Positions 1-5,461 of a DNA stretch of 5,462 nucleotides are shown here, piece after piece. How positions within the stretch are numbered: position 1 is the stretch's first letter; every line of letters starts with the position of its first letter. Below the pieces are notes generated by a model that was given only the letters and a program-made list of their open reading frames with translations, made no database searches and was not told the DNA's origin. Source of the stretch: Planctomycetota bacterium (GTDB lineage: Bacteria; Planctomycetota; MHYJ01; JACPRB01); contig JACQFK010000004.1 in the NCBI GenBank assembly GCA_016200125.1, forward strand, positions 1 through 5,462, given 5' to 3'. The position numbers and the translations under genes were made by a program.

Positions 1-1
1 C

Positions 2-787
2 ATCGTCCGCGACTTCGGAAAGCACGCGGAGTCGAAAGGCTGGTCCCGCACGCAGTTCCAGGTCTTCCTCAACAACAAGCCGGACATCCGCTTCCAGCGC
101 CACGAGAACGAGGGCGCCTGGTGGCGGCTCTACGAGCCCGTCTCCGCCGAGGACCACCTCGCGCTCCGCTACTTCGCGCGCCGCTCCGCGGAGGCGCTGA
201 AGGACGTCAAGAACGTGAACATCAAGTTCCGCGCCGACCTCTCGCGCCCGCAGTGCCGGCGCGACTATCTCGACGGCGTCCTCGGCGTCGATTGCGTCGC
301 CGGCTCCTACCGCCGCTATCCGGAGCTCGTGTTCAACCGCGGCGAGGAGGTCTGGATCTACGGCGGCGTGCCGATCAGCCGGGGCGGAGGCGAGGCGGCG
401 CGCGCCTGGACGATCCAGTGCTACCTCGACGGGGCCGACGGCCTGGTGCCCTGGCTCACGCTGGGCACCGCGAAGGCCTGGGAGAAGCCGGAGGACACCG
501 CGCTTCTACTGCCGCCGAGGCCCGGAATGGAGCGGCGCGCGGTCGCCACGCTGCGGCTCAAGGGCCTCCGCCGCGGCGAGCAGGACGTGGAGCTGCTGCG
601 CCTGCTCCTGCAGAAGCTGAAAGCCTCCCGCGACGACGTGCGCGGCGGCATCGCCCAGGCGCTGGGGCTGCTCGGGGATTTCAAGAAGACGTCCGAGGAG
701 GACGCGGGCCGGATCGACTACGGCCACCTGGATCCGGACCGCTTCGAGTCGCTCCGCCGTTCGATACTGGAGGCGCTGGACAAATGA
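2..787 (+). CDS. DUF4091-type glycoside hydrolase-like protein, C-terminal part (5' end outside window)
   Basis: The reading frame is open from the first bases and ends at TGA 785-787, giving 261 visible residues; the start lies upstream. The visible part reads as the end of a TIM-barrel hydrolase of the DUF4091 (GH123-like) kind. Numbered from the window edge, it shows an LNNK motif at 23-26, WWRLYEP at 40-46, WIYGG near 118-122, an AWTIQCY helix near 135-141, GADGLVPW at 144-151, and the family-typical tail LRLKGLRRGEQDVELL near 184-199, which matches the usual 'SLRLxxLRxGxxDxExL' ending. The family is thought to act on glycans, probably outside the cytoplasm, but substrate and catalytic acids cannot be read here because the middle of the barrel is missing or ambiguous. 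The stop overlaps the next gene's start (ATGA), so the two are probably co-transcribed and translationally coupled. Family assignment is by remembered motif pattern, so it is good but not proven. Confidence 0.8.
   Translation: MVRDFGKHAESKGWSRTQFQVFLNNKPDIRFQRHENEGAWWRLYEPVSAEDHLALRYFARRSAEALKDVKNVNIKFRADLSRPQCRRDYLDGVLGVDCVAGSYRRYPELVFNRGEEVWIYGGVPISRGGGEAARAWTIQCYLDGADGLVPWLTLGTAKAWEKPEDTALLLPPRPGMERRAVATLRLKGLRRGEQDVELLRLLLQKLKASRDDVRGGIAQALGLLGDFKKTSEEDAGRIDYGHLDPDRFESLRRSILEALDK
769..773 (+). promoter_or_regulatory. Ribosome binding site (GGAGG) for the Trx/toroid gene
   Basis: GGAGG lies inside the end of the upstream gene, 10 bases before the ATG at 784. It supports 784 as the start, rather than the long upstream extension of the same frame, which is only a shadow of the DUF4091 gene. 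Confidence 0.6.
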
Positions 788-1458
788 TCATCATCGCCGC
801 CGCCCTCGCGCTCGCGCTGTCGCAGACGCCGGAGCAGGAGCTCGCCCGGAAGTGCGACACTCAGATTCCCTGGATCCGCGACGGCGTCGAGCTCATCGAC
901 ATGGAACTGGCCGCGGGCCACCATCCCCAGTTCCCCGAGGCGCATCAGCCCAGCTACAAGGCCGACCGGGTGGCGCTGTTCGCGAAAGCCAGGGAAGCGG
1001 CGAGCAAACAGAACCGATTGATCCTCTGGTATTGCCCCCGCATGTACGGGCTGCACATGTACCGCGCGGTGCTCACGGACCGCTACATGAAGGCCACGGC
1101 CTTCACCGATCCGGGGGTCGTCGATCTGATCAACAGGAACTTCGTGCCGCTGCGCATGTGCTGCGACGAGGAGACGGGCCGGAAGCTGAACCTGAAGCCC
1201 TTCGACTTCGTCGAGCCCGGCTTCATCTTCATGACCGCCGACGGCAAGATCGTCCACAAGATCGACCACATCCGGACCTTCAATCCCGACTGGTTCCGCG
1301 CGGCGCTGGTCGCCGTGCTGCGGCAGAACCCGGACTTCAAGGACGAGCCGGCGGAGCCGGCGGTCCAGCTCAGGCGCGCCGGGAAGTTCGAGGAGGTCCT
1401 CAAGCTCGACCGCTGGTCCGACGACGCAAAAATCCGCAGCCCCGGCTCGAAGTCCTGA
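784..1458 (+). CDS. Thioredoxin-fold protein with signal-like N-terminus; probably the N-terminal half of a frameshifted Trx-toroid protein
   Basis: This frame gives 224 residues from the ATG in the ATGA overlap to TGA 1456-1458. Residues 1-13 are a short hydrophobic run (MIIIAAALALALS) resembling a secretion signal, but without the usual basic residue after Met. Residues about 62-180 look like a thioredoxin fold: a helix (ALFAKAREAASKQ), the strand NRLILWYCPRMYG, then DPGVVDLINRNFVPL, and VEPGFIFM, where P145 fits the cis-proline position, followed by the strand DGKIVHKI. At the place of WCxxC there is YCPRM, with only C84, so ordinary disulphide exchange is unlikely; C126-C127 lie further on. 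From about residue 218 the sequence (RSPGSKS, then stop) loses protein character, while the -1 frame continues sensibly. I infer that the intact protein runs on to 2537. Function unknown; a secreted or periplasmic role is an inference. Confidence 0.7.
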   Translation: MIIIAAALALALSQTPEQELARKCDTQIPWIRDGVELIDMELAAGHHPQFPEAHQPSYKADRVALFAKAREAASKQNRLILWYCPRMYGLHMYRAVLTDRYMKATAFTDPGVVDLINRNFVPLRMCCDEETGRKLNLKPFDFVEPGFIFMTADGKIVHKIDHIRTFNPDWFRAALVAVLRQNPDFKDEPAEPAVQLRRAGKFEEVLKLDRWSDDAKIRSPGSKS

Positions 1459-1460
1459 TG
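1426..1460 (+). other. Frame change site: A5 run followed by TGATG stop/start overlap
   Basis: The thioredoxin-like part is in one frame up to GCA AAA (1426-1431). The residues that continue the fold (NPQPRLEVLMQKHPGSPW) are in the -1 frame, readable from AAA at 1428-1430. The A5 run covers 1428-1432. Frame-1 translation stops at TGA 1456-1458, whose last A begins an ATG (1458-1460) in the second frame. No good Shine-Dalgarno precedes that ATG. The site is not a canonical X XXY YYZ heptamer. Possible readings are a one-base deletion (real or from sequencing), slippage on A-AAA, or stop/start reinitiation. Confidence 0.7.
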
Positions 1461-2537
1461 CAGAAGCATCCCGGCTCCCCCTGGGCCTGGAGGGCGGCCG
1501 CCAACGTGGTGATCGGGGAGGACACGCTTCCGCAAGGTCCGCTGGTCCACCACTTCGAGGACTTCTTCTACCGTCCCTTCGAGGGTCTCCCGGCGTCGAC
1601 GCGCCTGGCGGCGACGGACGCCGACGCCGCGGTGCGCCGCGCGGTCGAGTTCCTGCTGAACGCCCAGTGGGAGAGCGGCGAGTGGCGCGACTCGCGCTAT
1701 TCATACTGGCCCGACGCGAAGATCCTCCCGAACGTCTGGACGGCGGTCACGGCGCTCTCCGCGATGGCGCTGGCGGAATGGCGGAACATCGACCCGAAGC
1801 GCATCGACGCCGCGCTCAAGAAGGCGGACGCCCTCCTTCGGGACGACAAGCGGCTGAACGCCGACCGGAACGAGGAGATCTACGCCCACGCGTTCCGGCT
1901 CCACTATTTCGCGATGCTGAAGGACGTCCCGACGCTCAACCGGATCGTCCAGCGGGTCGGGGCAATGCAGGACTCGCAGGGCTTCTGGGCCCACGAGTAT
2001 CCGAATCCGTTCATCACCGGCGTCGTCGTCCACGCGCTGGAGACGGCGAAGAAGGCGGGCGCGGACGTGCCCGGCCCCCTGTACCGCCGGGCGGCGGAGG
2101 CGCTGCTCTCCACCCGCGGCTCGGGCGGGCGGCAGACCTACCGCTGCGACGGCCAGCCCCCGGACAACGAGAAGAGCTCGATGTCCCGCACCGCGATCTG
2201 CGAACTGGCGCTCCAGGAGTGCGGCAAGCTCCAGACGGCCGACGTGGCGGCAGGCGTCGAGGCCTACTGGAAGTTCGTCGACCGTCTCGAGGCGGTGCGC
2301 GTCTGCGACTACCACTCGGACGGCCGCCTGGCCGGCTTTTTCTACTTCCACGCCGGCTTCCACACGCTCGAGGCGGCGCGGACGCTGACGGGTCCCGCGC
2401 GCGAAGCGACCCAGAAGCGCTTCCGCGAGCGCCTGCTGGCGATCCCCGAGTGGGACGGCAGCTTCGTGGACAGCCACGAGATCGGCAAGAGCTACGGCAC
2501 CGCCTCCGCCCTGCTGATGCTTTCCCGCTGCCGCTGA
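1458..2537 (+). CDS. Alpha/alpha-toroid (prenyltransferase/squalene-cyclase-like repeat) protein; probably the C-terminal half of the same gene
   Basis: The frame yields 359 residues from ATG 1458 to TGA 2535-2537, and is protein-like from about 1428, before that ATG. The sequence looks like a helical toroid with squalene-cyclase/prenyltransferase-type repeats: AVRRAVEFLLNAQWESGEW (58-76), then NVWTAVTALSAMAL, a second QDSQGFWAHEYP block with ITGVVVHALETAKKAG (171-202), and a last block AIPEWDGSFVDSHEIGKSYGTASALLML (split over 328-355). The Q-x-(S/D)-G-x-(W/F) pattern resembles QW motifs, but I see no DxDD acid motif of squalene-hopene cyclases and do not infer terpene cyclisation. Many such domains in environmental bacteria have no assigned activity. 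The first helix (MQKHPGSPWAWRAAANVV) joins naturally to the upstream frame, giving an intact protein of about 584 residues. The stop lies 14 bases before the transposase module. Confidence 0.75.
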   Translation: MQKHPGSPWAWRAAANVVIGEDTLPQGPLVHHFEDFFYRPFEGLPASTRLAATDADAAVRRAVEFLLNAQWESGEWRDSRYSYWPDAKILPNVWTAVTALSAMALAEWRNIDPKRIDAALKKADALLRDDKRLNADRNEEIYAHAFRLHYFAMLKDVPTLNRIVQRVGAMQDSQGFWAHEYPNPFITGVVVHALETAKKAGADVPGPLYRRAAEALLSTRGSGGRQTYRCDGQPPDNEKSSMSRTAICELALQECGKLQTADVAAGVEAYWKFVDRLEAVRVCDYHSDGRLAGFFYFHAGFHTLEAARTLTGPAREATQKRFRERLLAIPEWDGSFVDSHEIGKSYGTASALLMLSRCR

Positions 2538-2551
2538 CCTGATCCGCCCTT

Positions 2552-2580
2552 GTCACAAAACAACCAGTTTCTTTTGTGAC
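2552..2580 (+). repeat. 29-bp palindrome L1 (left outer)
   Basis: Arm GTCACAAAACAA, centre CCAGT, arm TTCTTTTGTGAC. The outer nine pairs are perfect; one C/C mismatch occurs at the tenth pair (position 2571 has C where the right-hand copies have G). In the same orientation it differs from R2 by that single base, so L1 and R2 are near-perfect direct repeats about 1 kb apart. Confidence 0.9.
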
Positions 2581-2582
2581 AG

Positions 2583-2611
2583 GTCACAAAATAAACCGTT
2601 TGTTTTGTGAC
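2583..2611 (+). repeat. 29-bp palindrome L2 (left inner)
   Basis: Arm GTCACAAAATAA, centre ACCGT, arm TTGTTTTGTGAC. The single arm change (T at 2592) would be a U-G wobble in RNA. The centre differs from the other three copies, making this the most diverged one. It is separated from L1 by AG. A possible GTG start of the longer transposase frame (2607) lies inside its right arm, which argues against using that start. Confidence 0.88.
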
Positions 2612-2662
2612 ATTCGTCATTTTTCCTGTCGAGTTTTTGGCCTCTGAGCGCACTCCCCGGGT

Positions 2663-2690
2663 GGAGGGCCGCCCTACCGGCGGCAGCGCA
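2663..2690 (+). promoter_or_regulatory. Shine-Dalgarno plus intervening hairpin before the transposase start
   Basis: GGAGG at 2663-2667 is 23 bases from the ATG at 2691, normally too far. The gap contains a perfect 6-bp inverted repeat, GCCGCC (2668-2673) and GGCGGC (2679-2684), with loop CTACC. If this hairpin forms in the mRNA, six bases (AGCGCA) separate its foot from the ATG, giving an effective near-optimal spacing. No other start codon in this frame lies closer to the GGAGG. The inverted repeat is seen; the folding and its effect are inferred. Late genes of phage T4 (for example gene 25) are known to use a hairpin in this way. Confidence 0.5.
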
Positions 2691-3512
2691 ATGAGACGAT
2701 TCGACTGCGGAACCGCAGACTGGCATGTGTTCGCCCGAGGAGCCCGACGGCTCGAACTGTTCCGGGACGACCAGGACTTCCGCCAGTTCCTTGTCTTCCT
2801 CGCCCACTCTCTGAAAAAGTCTGGTTGCACCCTCTGGGCCTTCGCGCTCATGACCAACCACTATCATCTCGTCCTGCGAGGAAGCTCTCTGGAATTGAGA
2901 GGTTGCATGCAGCGCCTCAACAAGATGTACTCCCTGTATCACAACAAGCGCTACGGGTTGTCGGGACATGCCTTCGATGGGCCTTATCACGCCTACCGGC
3001 AGGCCACCCCCTTCTTGACCCTCGGAATCGTCGCGTACGTCTTCATGAATCCCGTTAAAGGCGGGCTCTGCCTTCTCCCGGAAGACTACACATGGTCGTG
3101 CTATCGCAGTTTCGTGGGTCAGCCCGGCGGATCTTTCAAAGTCCATTCCGCACCGTTAATGCGGACTGTTCATTCGAATCCCAAAGTAGCCTGGAGGAAA
3201 TTCCAGGAGGCGATTCGGCGGGAAGCCCGGCGTCCTGCAAAGCTCCAGGCGGGCAGGATGACGATGGTGCAGGTCCACGTCCAGCAGTTCGAGTGGCTCC
3301 TCGAACAGGCTCAGGAGCATGCCGACCGGCTGGGGGGTGAAGATCCGAAGACGGTCGCCATGCATTGTGCGAGGCAATGCGGAATATCGCCGCGGGCCAT
3401 TGCCCGGGCCCTGGAACTGGACGGCACCACCCGGGTCCGCCAGGCGCTGCACCGGTTCAAGGAGCGGCTGGCAAAGAACCCGTCTTTGGCCCGGCGGCTC
3501 GCCCTGCCCTAG
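2691..3512 (+). CDS. REP-associated tyrosine transposase (RAYT, IS200-like Y1 HUH family) with C-terminal helical extension
   Basis: From ATG 2691 to TAG 3510-3512 this encodes 273 residues. RAYTs are single-strand DNA transposases related to IS200/IS605 TnpA that cut at hairpin REP sequences. The order of motifs fits: DWHVFARGARRLELFRDD (normally HVxxRG...F.dd) near residues 11-27, the HUH motif NHYHL with H57 and H59, a helix QRLNKMYSLYHNKRYGLSGHAF, then AYVFMNPVKGGL with Y116 as probable nucleophile before NP (120-121), and DYTWSCYRSF near 132-141. After about residue 160 there is an extra, charged helical region, and the last 55 residues (VAMHCARQCGISPRAIARALEL, split) look like a DnaA-like or helix-turn-helix DNA-binding domain, found in a subset of RAYTs. 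ATG 2691 was chosen over GTG 2607 because the latter lies inside palindrome L2 and the intervening residues are unlike the family. Key residues are intact, so it may be active. Confidence 0.9.
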   Translation: MRRFDCGTADWHVFARGARRLELFRDDQDFRQFLVFLAHSLKKSGCTLWAFALMTNHYHLVLRGSSLELRGCMQRLNKMYSLYHNKRYGLSGHAFDGPYHAYRQATPFLTLGIVAYVFMNPVKGGLCLLPEDYTWSCYRSFVGQPGGSFKVHSAPLMRTVHSNPKVAWRKFQEAIRREARRPAKLQAGRMTMVQVHVQQFEWLLEQAQEHADRLGGEDPKTVAMHCARQCGISPRAIARALELDGTTRVRQALHRFKERLAKNPSLARRLALP

Positions 3513-3521
3513 CAACACCGT

Positions 3522-3550
3522 GTCACAAAACAAACTGGTTGTTTCGTGAC
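3522..3550 (+). repeat. 29-bp palindrome R1 (right inner)
   Basis: Arm GTCACAAAACAA, centre ACTGG, arm TTGTTTCGTGAC. There is one mismatch in the stem (C at 3546). Its asymmetric centre is the reverse complement of that in R2 and L1, so R1 is in the opposite orientation. It begins 9 bases after the transposase stop codon. Confidence 0.9.
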
Positions 3551-3552
3551 AT

Positions 3553-3581
3553 GTCACAAAACAACCAGTTTGTTTTGTGAC
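3553..3581 (+). repeat. 29-bp palindrome R2 (right outer)
   Basis: Arm GTCACAAAACAA, centre CCAGT, arm TTGTTTTGTGAC: a perfect 12-bp stem with a 5-base centre, and the best representative of the four. It lies 2 bp (AT) after R1 and 9 bp before the stop codon of the minus-strand hydrolase gene. It pairs with R1 at 28 of 29 positions as a long inverted repeat. Confidence 0.92.
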
Positions 3582-3590
3582 GGACCGCGC

Positions 3591-4277
3591 CTACTCGAGA
3601 CGGAGGACGTCGCCCTCGTCGAGCAGCGGCAGCAGCACTGAGATCCCGTCTGCCGTCTTCTCGACCACCAGCGGCTTATTGAGCACAGTCGACGCCACCT
3701 GGGTCACGTCGCCCACGCCCCGGATCGCGATCTTGAGATCCTTGAAGGGCACCACGCTCTTGAGGGTCTTCCTGCCGCCCTTCGCCGTCACCCGGTAGGC
3801 CCAGTTCATCAGCGTCACCGCCCGCTTGCCCGCCTCGTTCCGGAGCAGCAGCCCTTCGACCAGCGGCCCTGAGGCGTCGACGACCGGCTTCACCCGCTCC
3901 AGCGCCGCCGCCGTGACGAAGCTGCGGCGGACGGCGTCGAAGTCGCGCGTCATGTCGAACTCGTCCGTGCGGACCCCCGCACTGTACTCGAGACCGGGGA
4001 AAAATCCCGCCACCCAGACCTGGCCCTTGCCGGCGGCATGCCGCGTCAGCGCGGGACTGCCGTCGGCGAACTTCGCCACGACGTCCGTCCCTGCCGCCGC
4101 CTTGAGCCCCTCGCGACCGACGACCGGGACGAACTTCCCCGCCGGACCGGAGATCTCCGCGCCGGAACCCGAATACACCTCGAGCGTCGTCGCGCCGTAG
4201 GACTGCACCTTGCTCCACAGTTCGACCGGTCCCCGCCCGTCCAGGCCCAGCAGTGGCGCGATCGCCGACAGCGGCGC
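3591..4277 (-). CDS. GH42-like hydrolase, C-terminal part (downstream of frame change)
   Basis: Read from 4277 down to the TAG at 3593-3591, this frame gives 228 residues that continue the upstream part without a credible start of their own. It begins APLSAIAPLLGLDGRGPVELW, then a beta-rich stretch ending in the glutamine-amidotransferase-like fold (ADGSPALTRHAAGKGQVWVA and GFFPGLEYSAG), typical of the domain following the barrel in GH42-type enzymes. The last 100 residues (VEGLLLRNEAGKRAVTLMNWA, split, up to LLPLLDEGDVLRLE) look like a small C-terminal beta-sandwich, with a final 'DVLRLE' strand common in this group. I infer that it belongs to the same polypeptide as 4277-5461. The stop codon is 9 bases from palindrome R2. 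Confidence 0.75.
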   Translation of the reverse strand, partial: APLSAIAPLLGLDGRGPVELWSKVQSYGATTLEVYSGSGAEISGPAGKFVPVVGREGLKAAAGTDVVAKFADGSPALTRHAAGKGQVWVAGFFPGLEYSAGVRTDEFDMTRDFDAVRRSFVTAAALERVKPVVDASGPLVEGLLLRNEAGKRAVTLMNWAYRVTAKGGRKTLKSVVPFKDLKIAIRGVGDVTQVASTVLNKPLVVEKTADGISVLLPLLDEGDVLRLE

Positions 4278-4288
4278 CCGCCTCCGCT
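4268..4288 (-). other. Frame change in the hydrolase gene
   Basis: Reading down the minus strand, AGGTLYTSGGG fits the family and ends at GGG 4279-4277. The next codons in that frame (RRCRRSRHCW) are not protein-like, and the frame would stop only at about 4046. The -1 frame from 4277 gives APLSAIAPLLGLDG, a sensible continuation. One missing G in the GGCGGGCGCC stretch would explain it. A run of seven G (4307-4301) lies just upstream, but the residues after it are correct, so the break is after that run. Confidence 0.72.
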
Positions 4289-5461
4289 CGTGTAGAGCGT
4301 CCCCCCCGCCTGCACCCAGGCCGCCAGCTTCGCGGCCGCCGCCGCGGTCAGGTTCGTCCATCTCACGTAGATCACCTTGTAGCGGGAGAGATCCTCCGTC
4401 GCGAGCATGACTTCGTCGAGAGGGTCGACCGGGAGGTGCGCGTGCGCCAGCGCCGTGTAGATCCACTTCGCGTTCTCGAACGGCGCGGGCGACGGCCCCG
4501 TGAACCGGTTCCACAGCTCCGAGGAGCGCGGGTTGACCACGGCGATCTCCGGCGCCGTCGCCCACGCGGACCCGTAGAGCAGGTCTTCGGCCTTCCCGAG
4601 GATCGCCGCGGCCCGCGCGGTCGCCTCGAGGGCCGGTTCGCTCTCGGCGAAGCTGTCGCCCTTCACGTAGTCGGGTCCGTAGGTGTACCAGTAGATCAGC
4701 TTCGCCCCCCGGCTCGCCGCCGACAGCGCCCGCTGGATCGGCCCCCCGCGGTGCGGCTTCACGTAGACGCCGAACTCGGTCTTCATCCGAGGCGAGAGGA
4801 CGCGGCCCACGTCGCAAAGGTAGCTGTCCCAGCCCCAGATCCGCGCGTCGCGGTTCGAGGTCTCGTAGACCATCGCGTTGTCCGCATGGCGGTAGAAGTC
4901 GAAGAAGTCGAGGCTGTGGCCTCCCATCAGGAAGGTGTTCCCGCGCAGGGCGAAAGAGTAGATGAAGGGCTGCTTGAGAGACGGGTTCTTCCGCTTCTCC
5001 TCGTTCGCCTTCGCCAGCGCGTCGCGGAGCGGAGTGAACAGCCTTGCCGAGGCGTAGTTGGCGAACATCGCCGTATAGTACGTCATCGGCGACGCCGCTT
5101 CCCCCTTGGCGCCCAGATCGGCGGGCCGGGCCTCCGCCGAGGACGCGACCCCCTGCTCCTTGAGCCAGGCCCGGAACGCGACCGTGCAGCGTTCGCACTT
5201 CGCGAAATGGCCCTTGCCCTCCGGCGAGCGGTCGATGACCGATCCGATCTCGTCTTCGGTGCGCCACCAGACCTCCTCGACGGGCATCTTGAGCGCGGCC
5301 GCCAGGCCTTCGTCGATCATCGCCTTCGTGCGCGCCGCGACGCCGGGCGCGAAGGGACAGCCCGCGTCCGCCACCTCCTGGCCCTTCCGCGCGGCGGGCA
5401 CCGGATAGCCGCCCAGCTGCGCGTAGTGGACATGGGGGAAGGCGTCCGGCGCCCCGCCCGC
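4277..5461 (-). CDS. GH42-like glycoside hydrolase, N-terminal part (5' end outside window; frameshifted)
   Basis: The frame is open to the right edge, so the true start lies beyond the window; the GTG at 5401 is internal, because the residues before it (FPHVHYAQLGGYP) are protein-like. About 395 residues precede the frame change. The first 270 or so fit a TIM-barrel hydrolase: VWWRTEDEIGSV near 64-75, which could hold the acid/base residue, CERCTVAFRAWLKEQG near 89-104, DFFDFYRHADNAMVYETSN, ARIWGWDSYLCDVGRV, then LIYWYTYGPDYVKGDSF near 255-271. From about residue 300 a GATase-like 'trimerisation' domain begins (WIYTALAHAHLPVDPLDEV, then YKVIYVRWTNLTAAAAAKL, AWVQAGGTLYTSGGG), as in GH42 beta-galactosidases. 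Substrate is unknown, and the GH42 link rests on the domain order more than on catalytic residues. It is transcribed toward the transposase module. The unshifted frame would run on to a stop at about 4046. Confidence 0.7.

Larger units (their letters stand above)
2552..3581 (+). mobile_element. RAYT element bounded by doublets of 29-bp palindromes (REPtron-like)
   Basis: This is a 1,030-bp module: a REP-associated tyrosine transposase gene with a pair of 29-bp palindromes on each side. Each pair is 60 bp long including a 2-bp spacer (AG left, AT right). The repeats are AT-rich in a GC-rich context, and the transposase gene also reads as less GC-rich than its neighbours, which suggests separate ancestry. 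No target-site duplication is visible next to the outer repeats, as expected for HUH/Y1 enzymes. The module occupies nearly the whole gap between two convergent genes (14 bp to the left stop codon, 9 bp to the right one). Whether the whole module ever moved as a unit, or whether the transposase only mobilises the palindromes, cannot be told from one copy. Confidence 0.75.

Noticed and set aside
718..1704. Long minus-strand open frame opposite the Trx-toroid gene
   Set aside because: Composition is Arg/Gly/Pro-rich, without any recognisable motif; it is a typical GC-rich shadow of the + strand gene.
1667..2542. Alternative + frame over the toroid domain
   Set aside because: Arg/Gly/Pro-rich shadow translation; the overlapping frame has clear QW-like repeats and hydrophobic helices.
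2573..2591. CRP/FNR-like operator TGTGA...TCACA at the L1-L2 junction (and at R1-R2)
   Set aside because: The half-sites are 4 bases apart instead of the 6 of CRP, and they arise simply because two GTCAC...GTGAC palindromes abut. The same motif after the transposase stop makes a promoter operator unlikely.
2583..2635. Rho-independent terminator formed by L2 and the following T-rich bases
   Set aside because: The stem is AT-rich and weak, and the T run (2621-2625) is about 10 bases away from its foot; the same palindrome recurs without a T tract on the right side.
2607..2690. Upstream GTG start of the transposase, adding 28 residues
   Set aside because: The GTG is inside palindrome L2, the added residues (LASERTPRVEGRPTGGSA) do not resemble the family, and the ATG at 2691 gives the usual N-terminus.
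2552..3581. CRISPR array
   Set aside because: Only four repeats, in pairs with 2-bp gaps and a gene between the pairs; no spacers.
2535..3600. Target-site duplication around the element
   Set aside because: The left flank (GATCCGCCCT) and right flank (GGACCGCGCC) share only general GC-rich similarity, no exact duplicate next to the outer repeats.
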